From Oryzomicrobium terrae (GTDB lineage: Bacteria; Pseudomonadota; Gammaproteobacteria; Burkholderiales; Rhodocyclaceae), in contig NZ_CP022579.1 of the NCBI RefSeq assembly GCF_008274805.1, forward strand, positions 1,674,001-1,738,000: a stretch of DNA of 64,000 nt, in the 5' to 3' direction. The notes beneath the pieces were generated by a model. The model had not been told where the DNA came from, made no database searches, and was given only the letters and a program-made list of their open reading frames with translations. The stretch's first letter is position 1. Each line of letters starts with the position of its first letter. Positions 1 to 7,496 of the stretch are shown here, one piece after another. The translations under genes were made by a program, and so were the position numbers.

Positions 1-64
1 GCGGTTCTCCAGAGGGTGGGGGGTATGACGTCTTCTTCCGCGGTGTGGCGGCCGGCCTTAGCCG

Positions 65-1537
65 TCAGGCATTGGCCGGGCTGGCCATGGCGCCATCCAG
101 CTGGCCCATCAGGTGATCGAGGCGTGAGGTCGCATCGGCGATGCTCTGGGTTTCCTGGGAAAGGACGCCGGTGGCTTGGCCGAAGGTCGTGATCTCGGTT
201 GAGAATGCGCTGAAACGCTCCTGCTGATGAAGCGCTCCGGACGCGATGTCATTGAGCAGGCCGGCAATCACCTGCGCTTCGCCAATGACGGCGGCCAGTC
301 GTTCCTGGGCCGCCCGGGCATTGTCCCGGCCATCCTTCATTTGCGCGCCACCGTTACGTACCGCCTGAAGGGCGTCCTGGGTGGCGGCGAGGATTTCGGC
401 GATGCGCCGCTCGATGTCGCCGGTGGCGTGTTGGGTTCGCTCCGCCAGCTTGCGCACTTCGTCGGCGACGACGGCGAAGCCCCGCCCCGTTTCTCCGGCC
501 CTGGCTGCCTCGATGGCAGCATTGAGGGCCAGCAGGTTGGTCTGGTCGGCCACGTCGCGGATGATCTGGACGATGGCGCCAATCTCGTTGTTGCGCGCCC
601 CCAGTTCCTCGATTCGGGCCACAGCCTGGCCGATAGCCTGGTGCGCTTGCTCCAGGCGATCCACCGCTGAATCCATGACCACACCGCCGGCACTGGCCTG
701 ATCCCCGGCTGCTTCGGCCAGCCGGTTGGCCTCGGTGGAACGGCGGGCATTTTCCTGGGCGGCGGCAATGATGGCATCGGCGGTAGCCGCCATGGACTGG
801 GCCCGTGTCTGCTGCTGGCCCATGGTGTCGGCGATACGGCCAGTGGCGCCGGCGATTCCTGCACTCTCCCGGGAGGCGGCGCCTACCGAGGTGGTGATTT
901 GGGTGAGTAGGGTTTCAAGGTGGGCGGAGGCCGCCTCGGCGTGGCGGCGCGCTTCCTCCAGGTTGCCGAAGGAGTGCTGGCGGGCCCGCTCGAAGGCCAG
1001 GGCCAGTGCGAACACCACCACCAGCAGGCCGATCAGGGACTTGCCCTGAAGGGTTGGCAGCAGTTCATGGGGGAGGGGAGAGGCCGGTAGTAGTCCCCGG
1101 CCTTCGATGGCCATCAGCAACCCCACGGAGGCCAGGGAAAGGGCGCTCCACAGGTAGCCGGCTCCCCGCCCGGCAATGAACACCGCTGCCAGGGGGATGG
1201 TGGCAAACCAGACAATGCTGGTGGAGAAGAGGCCGCCGTTGACCGCCACCATCCAGACCACCATGCCGAACATGGAGGCGGTGACGAACTGGGCCGCCAG
1301 GCGCACGCTGCCGGTGCCTTTGAGCAGGAAGGGGCCGAGCAGCAGGCCAAGGCTGCCGACCAGAATGCCGTTGGCCATCGGGTAGTGGCCGTGCTTGTAG
1401 TAGGACAGGGCGAACAGGGGCGCCACCAGAGCGGCGATCAGGCCGACGCTGACCACGGTGCGGGCACGGACAGCGGCCTCCGGCGAAGTACGGACATTCT
1501 CGGGGAAAAACCAGGCGACGACCTGGGCAAGGGCCAT
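65..1537 (-). CDS. Methyl-accepting chemotaxis protein with six membrane helices and no periplasmic sensor domain
   Basis: Chemoreceptor that would signal to CheA/CheW. The N-terminal half holds about six hydrophobic segments (roughly residues 28-46, 54-72, 81-100, 108-122, 126-144, 167-182) joined by very short loops, so there is no room for a periplasmic ligand-binding domain; sensing is probably within or at the membrane. A coiled-coil signalling domain follows, with the conserved hairpin tip around residues 324-350 (contains [19 protein letters not shown]). No HAMP domain is evident, and the C-terminus (ends SPANA) lacks a CheR-docking pentapeptide. An AAGGA-type ribosome site precedes the ATG. 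The gene looks monocistronic. Ligand unknown. Confidence 0.93.
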   Translation of the reverse strand: MALAQVVAWFFPENVRTSPEAAVRARTVVSVGLIAALVAPLFALSYYKHGHYPMANGILVGSLGLLLGPFLLKGTGSVRLAAQFVTASMFGMVVWMVAVNGGLFSTSIVWFATIPLAAVFIAGRGAGYLWSALSLASVGLLMAIEGRGLLPASPLPHELLPTLQGKSLIGLLVVVFALALAFERARQHSFGNLEEARRHAEAASAHLETLLTQITTSVGAASRESAGIAGATGRIADTMGQQQTRAQSMAATADAIIAAAQENARRSTEANRLAEAAGDQASAGGVVMDSAVDRLEQAHQAIGQAVARIEELGARNNEIGAIVQIIRDVADQTNLLALNAAIEAARAGETGRGFAVVADEVRKLAERTQHATGDIERRIAEILAATQDALQAVRNGGAQMKDGRDNARAAQERLAAVIGEAQVIAGLLNDIASGALHQQERFSAFSTEITTFGQATGVLSQETQSIADATSRLDHLMGQLDGAMASPANA

Positions 1538-1576
1538 GGCGAAATCCTTGATGACGGAAAAGCCATGAAATTTAGA

Positions 1577-1592
1577 TCAAACGTTCGTTTGA
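1577..1592. promoter_or_regulatory. 7-2-7 palindrome upstream of the chemoreceptor, PsrA/TetR-like operator
   Basis: The sequence TCAAACG-TT-CGTTTGA is a perfect inverted repeat about 40 bases upstream of the chemoreceptor start codon. It contains CAAAC-N4-GTTTG, which fits the published Pseudomonas PsrA (TetR family, fatty-acid responsive) consensus of (G/C)AAAC-N2-4-GTTT(G/C). The palindrome is seen directly; assignment to a PsrA-like regulator is inference. Confidence 0.45.
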
Positions 1593-1730
1593 ATCAATTG
1601 CCGAGGGGTTGGCGGACCGCTCAAGTTGCCGAAAATTGTGAAAGCTTGCGTTCGTGGTGGAACAGTGGCGCCGACCTGAATACCGGTACCAGGCGAAGCC
1701 GACCGCTGCAGGATGAGGGGGGAATGACGC

Positions 1731-1772
1731 ACCGCCGCCGTCCCGCAACGAAAATTCCGGGAAGGCGGCGGT
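1731..1772. terminator. Stem-loop downstream of arnD, possible terminator without a U-tract
   Basis: Arms 1731-1745 and 1758-1772 pair over 15 positions with one mismatch around a 12-base loop. It lies 57 bases beyond the arnD stop codon, where the arn operon should end, but no clear run of T follows on either strand, so intrinsic termination is uncertain. It may instead protect the mRNA 3' end. The remainder of 1593-1828 shows no convincing gene. Confidence 0.4.
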
Positions 1773-1828
1773 ATGAACGTGTGCCTGGATTGGGCCGCCA
1801 ACTTCGGGCAGCCCTCCCTAGGCTGGAA

Positions 1829-2731
1829 TCAACAGGGTGCGCCTTGCACCATTAGGCGGCCGGAGCGGCCGGGAATCTCACCCCAGCCGATTTCGTGGCG
1901 GGGCAGGCTGGCCACGTCCAGGGAATCGAACAGCGTACGAGTGGCGACAAGCTGGTAGCCCTGGGCTTTCCAGCCAGCGAGCAGGCGGTCGAAGGCCGGT
2001 GCCAGTTTGCCCCCTTCCAACTCAGCGTGCAGGGTGTAGACGTGGTCCCGGTCCGCCGCCTGGGTCAGGCGCAGCAGATGGTCGGCCACATTCCCCTCGG
2101 TGATGCCGTCGGCGCCGATCAGTTCGTCCAGGGTAGGCAGGGTCGTCGGCAACTGGGGTACGGTCAGCTCACGACCTTGCCAGACCGGGCGGAAGGGGTG
2201 GAGACCCCGGCCGTCGGAGGCGTAGTCCATGCCCGTTTCCCCTTCCAGGGCCAGAGCGGTGCCGTTCATCTGCCAGCCGGCTGCACCGTGGGTCCGGGGC
2301 GGTTCGCCAAAGACTTCGGTGAAGCGCTGCACCGCCTTGCCGAACTCGGCCCGAGTCCAGGCTTCGTTGGCATTGCCCACGCCGTCCTGCCACTTCACGT
2401 GGTCCCAGCAGTGGATTCCGACTTCGAAACCGGCGTCACGGGTGGCGCGCAGCACGTCGGCCGCTTTTTTGCCGATATCCGGCCCCGGCAGCAGGGTGCC
2501 ATAGAGCAGGGTCTTGATACCGTAATGGGAGACTACCGAGGTGCGTTGCACCTTCTTGACAAAGCCCGGGCGCAGGGCCCGCTTGACCGCCCGGCCGGTG
2601 TGATCCGGGCCGAGGGAAAAGAGGAAGGTGGCGCCGGCCTGATGGCGGCGCAGCAGCTGGATCAGGGTGGGTACCCCTTCCCGGGTGCCACGGAAGGTGT
2701 CCACGTCGATCTTGAGGGCGAGGTAGGGCAT
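1829..2731 (-). CDS. arnD: 4-deoxy-4-formamido-L-arabinose-phosphoundecaprenol deformylase ArnD
   Basis: Polysaccharide-deacetylase (NodB fold) enzyme that removes the formyl group from undecaprenyl-phosphate-Ara4FN, giving the Ara4N donor for lipid A. About 300 residues, as expected. The catalytic-type Asp is in KIDVDTFRG near the N-terminus, and metal-ligand candidates lie in HCWDHVKWQ. The reading frame extends further upstream, but the family begins at MPYLALKIDVDT, so the start is placed at 2731. It is the last gene of the arn operon, separated from the decarboxylase gene by about 150 bases with a strong stem-loop, unlike the tight spacing elsewhere in the operon. Confidence 0.93.
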   Translation of the reverse strand: MPYLALKIDVDTFRGTREGVPTLIQLLRRHQAGATFLFSLGPDHTGRAVKRALRPGFVKKVQRTSVVSHYGIKTLLYGTLLPGPDIGKKAADVLRATRDAGFEVGIHCWDHVKWQDGVGNANEAWTRAEFGKAVQRFTEVFGEPPRTHGAAGWQMNGTALALEGETGMDYASDGRGLHPFRPVWQGRELTVPQLPTTLPTLDELIGADGITEGNVADHLLRLTQAADRDHVYTLHAELEGGKLAPAFDRLLAGWKAQGYQLVATRTLFDSLDVASLPRHEIGWGEIPGRSGRLMVQGAPC

Positions 2732-2802
2732 GGGGGATTCGGTGAAGTGGAAACAGTCAGCAGCCGGGTGCGGGCTGGGCGGCTGGGCAGAGTGGGGCAC
2801 CA

Positions 2803-2851
2803 AGAACAACGCGCCGCCGTCGGAATGATCCGGCCGGCGGCGCGTTGTTCT
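2803..2851 (-). terminator. Perfect 17-bp stem-loop inside the arn operon, upstream of arnD
   Basis: Arms 2803-2819 and 2835-2851 are perfectly complementary over 17 bases, with a 15-base loop, in the gap between the decarboxylase stop and the arnD start. On the minus strand the stem is followed only by a weak T-containing stretch, so it could be a leaky terminator, an attenuator setting arnD level, or an RNase-blocking structure. Structure is seen; function is inferred. Confidence 0.5.
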
Positions 2852-2881
2852 GGAGGATGGGCCCAGAGGTTGCGGGCGTAA

Positions 2882-3925
2882 TCAGTCCACCAGCTTGCGG
2901 GCTTCCGCAACTTGGCCGCGGTAGGCGTCGAAGATGTTCTTGAGGGAATCCTCAAACGTGATCTTCGGTTCCCAGCCCAGGTCGGCCATGGTGTTGGTGA
3001 TTTTCGGCACCCGGTGCTGGGTGTCCTGATAGCCCTTACCGTAGTACTCGCCGGAGGTGGTTTCGACCATCTGCACCCGACCAGCGCTCTCGGCGTACTC
3101 GGGGTACTGCTTGGCCAGGTCGAGCATCAGGGTGGCCAGTTCGCGCACCGAGTAGTTGTTCTTCGGGTTGCCGATGTTGTAGATCTTGCCGGAGGCCACG
3201 CCGTCCTTGTTCTCGATGATCTTCATCAGGGCGGAGATACCGTCGGACACGTAGGTGAACGACCGCTTCTGGGCGCCGCCATCCACCAGTTTGATGTTCT
3301 CGCCGCGCACGATGTGGCCGAGGAACTGGGTGATGACGCGGGAAGAGCCTTCCTTCGGGGTGTAGATGGAATCCAGGCCCGGGCCGATCCAGTTGAAGGG
3401 GCGGAACAGGGTGTAATCCAGGCCTTCCTGCTGGCCGTAGGCATGGATTACCCGGTCCATCATCTGCTTGGCGCAGGAGTAGATCCAGCGGGGCTTGTTG
3501 ATGGGGCCGAGGACGAATTCGGAGTTTTCGGGGTCGAACTCGGCGTCCTTGCACATGCCGTACACCTCGGAGGTGGACGGGAAAATCACGCGCTTCTTGT
3601 ACTTCACCGCCTGGCGGATGATCGGCAGGTTGGCTTCGAAGTCCAGCTCGAATACCCGCAGCGGTTCCTTGACGTAGGTGGCCGGGGTAGCGATGGCCAC
3701 CAGGGGCAGGATCACGTCGCATTTCTTGACGTGGTACTCGATCCACTCCTTGTTGATGGTGATGTCACCTTCAAAGAAGTTGAAGCGGGGATGATCGAGC
3801 AGGCTGGCCACACGGTCGTTGGCCATGTCCATGCCGTACACCTCCCAGTCCGTGGTGTCGATGATGCGCTGGGAAAGGTGGTGGCCGATAAAGCCGTTCA
3901 CGCCGAGGATCAGGATTTTTTTCAT
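2882..3925 (-). CDS. arnA: UDP-glucuronic acid oxidative decarboxylase, ArnA C-terminal half as a separate protein
   Basis: Converts UDP-glucuronate to UDP-4-keto-pentose with NAD+, the first committed step of Ara4N synthesis. Extended short-chain dehydrogenase: Rossmann motif GVNGFIG at residues 8-14, catalytic pair Ser119-Glu120 in PSTSEVYG, Tyr149-x3-Lys153, and Arg305 in QHRVP, matching the residues known from E. coli ArnA (S433/E434, Y463/K467, R619). In E. coli this is the C-terminal domain of a bifunctional protein of about 660 residues; here it has its own start codon and stands alone at 347 residues, 36 bases after the formyltransferase gene. Confidence 0.95.
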   Translation of the reverse strand: MKKILILGVNGFIGHHLSQRIIDTTDWEVYGMDMANDRVASLLDHPRFNFFEGDITINKEWIEYHVKKCDVILPLVAIATPATYVKEPLRVFELDFEANLPIIRQAVKYKKRVIFPSTSEVYGMCKDAEFDPENSEFVLGPINKPRWIYSCAKQMMDRVIHAYGQQEGLDYTLFRPFNWIGPGLDSIYTPKEGSSRVITQFLGHIVRGENIKLVDGGAQKRSFTYVSDGISALMKIIENKDGVASGKIYNIGNPKNNYSVRELATLMLDLAKQYPEYAESAGRVQMVETTSGEYYGKGYQDTQHRVPKITNTMADLGWEPKITFEDSLKNIFDAYRGQVAEARKLVD

Positions 3926-3961
3926 GACGAGGTAGAGAGGCAGGAAATCGAAAAAGGGAGA

Positions 3962-4900
3962 TCAGAGCAGGATCGAATTGTGCTCTTTTCCGGTAACAAG
4001 TGCGCTAAAACGCTCCGCAGTCAGGGGCGTGTCATCCAGTTCAGCAGCCAATACGCGCAGTTTGCGACCATCGCCACAGCGGGCCGTCAGCTGGCCTGCC
4101 TCGACCGTCAGGGCGGGAGGCTGGCCGACTTCGGCCGGCGCGTCGACAAGCAGGGTACGCAGCACTTTGAGCCGACCCAGGTCGGTATCGCTGAAGGCAC
4201 CCGGGTAGGGAGGCGCGACGGCGCGGACGAGATTATGAACGCTCTGGGCCATGTTCCGCCAGTCGATTCGGCCATCCTCGGGTTTGCGGCCCCCGAAGTA
4301 ACTGCCATTGGCCAGATCCTGGGCCTGGAATTCGGTAGTGCCGGCGAGCAGGCCGGGAAGGGCACGATGCAGGCAGATTTCAGCTGCGACGGTCACCTTA
4401 TTGAAGACCTCGAAGGCAGTGTCGTCGCCCAGGATGGGAACTGCCTGCTGGTCCACCAGGCGCCCTGCATCCGGCTTCTCGACCATTTCATGGAGGCTGG
4501 CGCCGGTTTCGTGTTCGCCATGGATAACCGCCCAGTTCACCGGGACGCGGCCCCGGTACTTGGGCAGCAACGAACCGTGCATGTTGAAGGCGCCCCGGGG
4601 CGGGATCGCCAGGAGCGGTGCCTTCATCATCTGGCGGAAGTAGAAGGAAAAGAAGAAATCCGGCCCGGCTTCCGCGATTCGGGCCAGCACTTCGGGGGCG
4701 TTGACATCTTCGGGGGTGATGACCGGGATGCCTCGCTCGCGGGCAATGTCGGCGACCCGCTGAAACCAGATGTTTTCACGGGGATCATCTTCGTGGGTGA
4801 CCACAAGGGGAACGGTAACGCCGGCATCGAGCAGGGTCAGCAAGCAACGGGCCCCAACGTTGTGGTAGGCGAAGACGATGGCGCGGGAAGATGTGGACAT
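3962..4900 (-). CDS. arnA: UDP-4-amino-4-deoxy-L-arabinose formyltransferase, ArnA N-terminal half as a separate protein
   Basis: Formylates UDP-Ara4N using N10-formyltetrahydrofolate. 312 residues with the formyltransferase catalytic triad Asn106 and His108 (AFNMHGSLLP) and Asp144 (EKPDAG), equivalent to N102/H104/D140 of E. coli ArnA. The open frame continues upstream into arnC, but the start MSTSSRAIVFAYHNVGA at 4900 aligns with the family N-terminus and lies 16 bases after the arnC stop. The protein ends where the E. coli linker to the decarboxylase would begin, so arnA is cleanly split into two cistrons. Confidence 0.93.
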   Translation of the reverse strand: MSTSSRAIVFAYHNVGARCLLTLLDAGVTVPLVVTHEDDPRENIWFQRVADIARERGIPVITPEDVNAPEVLARIAEAGPDFFFSFYFRQMMKAPLLAIPPRGAFNMHGSLLPKYRGRVPVNWAVIHGEHETGASLHEMVEKPDAGRLVDQQAVPILGDDTAFEVFNKVTVAAEICLHRALPGLLAGTTEFQAQDLANGSYFGGRKPEDGRIDWRNMAQSVHNLVRAVAPPYPGAFSDTDLGRLKVLRTLLVDAPAEVGQPPALTVEAGQLTARCGDGRKLRVLAAELDDTPLTAERFSALVTGKEHNSILL

Positions 4901-4916
4901 CGTGAGAGTCTGGAAG

Positions 4917-5930
4917 TCAGGGCTGCAAGGTCGGGCGGGAGGCCGGCAGGGTAGAAGCATCTTCTGACGAAGTGCTGACAGCCGGAGATTCGAGGATGGT
5001 GCCGATCCGGTAGCGGGGACGGTAGCGAACCTGCATGTGGATGCGGCCCACGTATTCGCCCAGGATGCCTTGGCCGAACAGCACCAGACCAATCAGGAAG
5101 AAGGCGAGGATGTCCCGGTCCCAGATCACGTCGATCAGGCCGGTGACTTCATGGTTGAACAGGCGGTGGATGATCACGCCGACGTAGGTGACCACCGACA
5201 GCATGGAGACCAGGATGCCGAGCAGGGAGAAGAACTGTAGCGGGGCCACCGAAAAGCCGGTCATCAGGTCGAAGTTGAGGCGGATCAGGCTGTACAGGGA
5301 ATACTTGGATTCGCCAGCGGAGCGGGCCTCGTGCTCGACAACGACTTCGGTGGGCTGGTGGGCGAAGGTGTAGGCCAGTGCCGGGATGAAGGTGTTGACC
5401 TCCTTGCAGTCGAGCATGGCTTCGACGATTTCACGACGGTAAGCACGCAGCATGCAGCCCTGGTCGGTCATCTTGATACGGGTAATCCGTTCGCGCAGGC
5501 GGTTCATGCTCTTCGAGGCGACCGAGCGCCACAGGGCGTCTTCACGCTGGCGGCGGATCGAGCCGACGTAGTCGTGACCGGCGCGCACGGCGTCGAGCAG
5601 CTTGCCGATTTCTTCCGGCGGGTTCTGAAGGTCGGCGTCCAAGGTCACCACCACGTCCCCACGGCATTGCTCGAAGCCCGCCATGATGGCCATGTGCTGG
5701 CCGGCATTGGCGGCCAGCAATACCACGCGGGTCACGTCCGGACGGCGCTGGAATTGCTCGCGCAGCAGGGCGGCGGAGCGGTCGCGGCTGCCGTCGTTGA
5801 CGAAAATGACTTCGTAAACGGTGCCCAATTGATCCAGGGCCGGGTAAAGGCGATCGTAGAGCGACTGGAGACCGGCCTCCTCGTTATAGACCGGAATGAC
5901 GACGGACAACTCGGGATGGGCGTGACTCAT
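4917..5930 (-). CDS. arnC: Undecaprenyl-phosphate 4-deoxy-4-formamido-L-arabinose transferase ArnC
   Basis: Family 2 glycosyltransferase that moves Ara4FN from UDP to undecaprenyl phosphate at the cytoplasmic face of the inner membrane. The N-terminal GT-A domain shows VVIPVYNEEAG (residues 9-19), NDGSRD and the metal-binding DAD (98-100). Two long hydrophobic segments in the C-terminal third (around 210-270) anchor it in the membrane. Length 337 is close to the E. coli enzyme (322). It sits between arnB and the formyltransferase gene with short gaps of 28 and 16 bases. Confidence 0.95.
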   Translation of the reverse strand: MSHAHPELSVVIPVYNEEAGLQSLYDRLYPALDQLGTVYEVIFVNDGSRDRSAALLREQFQRRPDVTRVVLLAANAGQHMAIMAGFEQCRGDVVVTLDADLQNPPEEIGKLLDAVRAGHDYVGSIRRQREDALWRSVASKSMNRLRERITRIKMTDQGCMLRAYRREIVEAMLDCKEVNTFIPALAYTFAHQPTEVVVEHEARSAGESKYSLYSLIRLNFDLMTGFSVAPLQFFSLLGILVSMLSVVTYVGVIIHRLFNHEVTGLIDVIWDRDILAFFLIGLVLFGQGILGEYVGRIHMQVRYRPRYRIGTILESPAVSTSSEDASTLPASRPTLQP

Positions 5931-5958
5931 GGTTCGGCAGACGGTGATTGGTATTGAT

Positions 5959-7086
5959 TCAGCGGAGCAGCAGGGTGGCCAGGGCGGCGACGACCCGATC
6001 CACGTCGGAGTCCGCCATGGCCGGGAAAAGGGGGAGGGTCAAAATACGCCGGCCGATGTCTTCGGCAACCGGGCAATCCCCCTCTTGCCAGCCAAGACGA
6101 CGGTAGAGGGTGGTGAGGTGCAGGGCAGGGTAATGGACGCCGCTGCCGATGCCCTGTTCCTTCAAACCGGCCATCAGGGCCGCACGGTCGTGACCGGCAG
6201 GCACCAGCACCTGGAACATGTGCCAGTTGGATTGGGTGAAATCTTCCAGGGGCAAACCGAGCAGCTGCGCCAGGCCGGCGGCACGCAGGGCAACGAAATA
6301 GCGTTGGGCAAGCACGCGCCTGCGGGCGGTGAATTCATCAAGGCGCTTCAGCTGGCCCAGGCCAACCGCCGCGGCGACATCGGTGAGGTTGCCCTTGTGG
6401 CCGGTCATGTCCACGTCGAGAGTGCCATCGGGAAAACGCTGCACGCCTTGCAGGCGCAACCGGTCCACCTTGGCCGGTTCCACATCGGGGGGTAGCACCA
6501 GCGCCCCGCCCTCGCAGGTGGTCAGGTTCTTGTTGGCGTGGAAGCTGAAGGAGACAAAACCCGAGCTGTCGCCGAAGGCCTGGCCGATGGGCGTGCCGTT
6601 CCAATTGGCGCCCAGGGACTGGGCTGCATCTTCGATCACCCGCAGCTTATGGCGGGTAGCCAGGGCGTAGAGCGCGTCGCGGTCCAGAGGCAGACCGGCC
6701 AGGTCTACTGGAATGATGGCCTTCGTGCGGGGCGTGATGGCGGCCTCGACCTTGGCCAGGTCGAGCATGCGGGTGGCGGGGTCGATGTCGGCAAAGACCG
6801 GGCGGGCGCCACGCTTGACTACCACGTTGGCGGTGGCAGCCCAGGTCAGGGGGCTGGTGATGACTTCATCGCCGTGGCCTATCCCCGCCAGTTCCAGGGC
6901 AATTTCCAGGGTCAGTGTCCCAGAGTTGAAAACCTTGACCGGGCGTCCGCCGCACAGGGCAGAGAGTTCGGCTTCGAACTGCTGGCACTTGGGGCCGGTG
7001 GTGATCCAGCCGGAGCGCAGCACATCGGCCACGGCGGCAATGGTTTCCTCGTCGATGCTGGGGCGAGTGAAGGGCAGAAAATCCAT
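5959..7086 (-). CDS. arnB: UDP-4-amino-4-deoxy-L-arabinose aminotransferase ArnB
   Basis: PLP enzyme of the DegT/DnrJ/EryC1 family that transaminates UDP-4-keto-pentose to UDP-Ara4N, with glutamate as usual donor. 375 residues starting MDFLPFTRPSIDEETI; Lys186 in FHANKNLTT is the Schiff-base lysine, and EDAAQSLGA (residues 152-160) supplies the cofactor Asp. A longer frame running upstream through the SMR gene is an overlap in another frame and is rejected because the family start matches 7086. It follows the SMR-type gene by 17 bases. Confidence 0.95.
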   Translation of the reverse strand: MDFLPFTRPSIDEETIAAVADVLRSGWITTGPKCQQFEAELSALCGGRPVKVFNSGTLTLEIALELAGIGHGDEVITSPLTWAATANVVVKRGARPVFADIDPATRMLDLAKVEAAITPRTKAIIPVDLAGLPLDRDALYALATRHKLRVIEDAAQSLGANWNGTPIGQAFGDSSGFVSFSFHANKNLTTCEGGALVLPPDVEPAKVDRLRLQGVQRFPDGTLDVDMTGHKGNLTDVAAAVGLGQLKRLDEFTARRRVLAQRYFVALRAAGLAQLLGLPLEDFTQSNWHMFQVLVPAGHDRAALMAGLKEQGIGSGVHYPALHLTTLYRRLGWQEGDCPVAEDIGRRILTLPLFPAMADSDVDRVVAALATLLLR

Positions 7087-7103
7087 GGCGATAACCTTGA
7101 CGC

Positions 7104-7478
7104 TTAGTGGGAACGGGCGACTAGCCAGACGCCGACGATGATGAAGCCGATGCCCATGAGTTTCTGAGTGGCCAGGGGTTCGCCGAACCATTGCCAGGCG
7201 ATGAAGGCGTTGATGACGTAGCCGATGGAGAGCATCGGATAGGCGATCGACACCGGCACCCGGGAGAGGGCCATGATCCATACCACCAGGCTGACGGCAT
7301 AACAGGCCATGCCGCCCATGATGTGGGGCTCGAAGGCGAGCTTGAGGCCGATGGGCAGGACGTTGTCGAGCTGAAAGTCGAAATGGCCGACAGCATTGGT
7401 GCCGGCCTTGAGGAGCAACTGTGCCGCGGCGTTGAGCAGGACGCCGGTGAGGATGAGGGCGAAGCTGATGGCAGTCAT
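7104..7478 (-). CDS. Small multidrug-resistance/EamA-type membrane protein, probable Ara4N-lipid flippase subunit (ArnE/F-like)
   Basis: 124-residue protein with four hydrophobic helices and the SMR-like pattern including SRVPVSIAYPMLSIGYVINA. In enterobacteria ArnE and ArnF form a heterodimer that flips undecaprenyl-phosphate-Ara4N to the periplasm. Only one such gene is present between arnT and arnB, so it may work as a homodimer or with a partner elsewhere. Function is inferred from position and fold; the family also includes unrelated exporters. It follows arnT by 18 bases. Confidence 0.8.
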   Translation of the reverse strand: MTAISFALILTGVLLNAAAQLLLKAGTNAVGHFDFQLDNVLPIGLKLAFEPHIMGGMACYAVSLVVWIMALSRVPVSIAYPMLSIGYVINAFIAWQWFGEPLATQKLMGIGFIIVGVWLVARSH

Positions 7479-7496
7479 GAGGGGAAATGGGGTGAA

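Noticed and set aside
2912-4954. 680-residue open frame on the plus strand across the two arnA halves
   Set aside because: Antisense shadow of two catalytically complete genes, rich in Gly/His/Asp as expected from reversed GC-rich codons; no motif.
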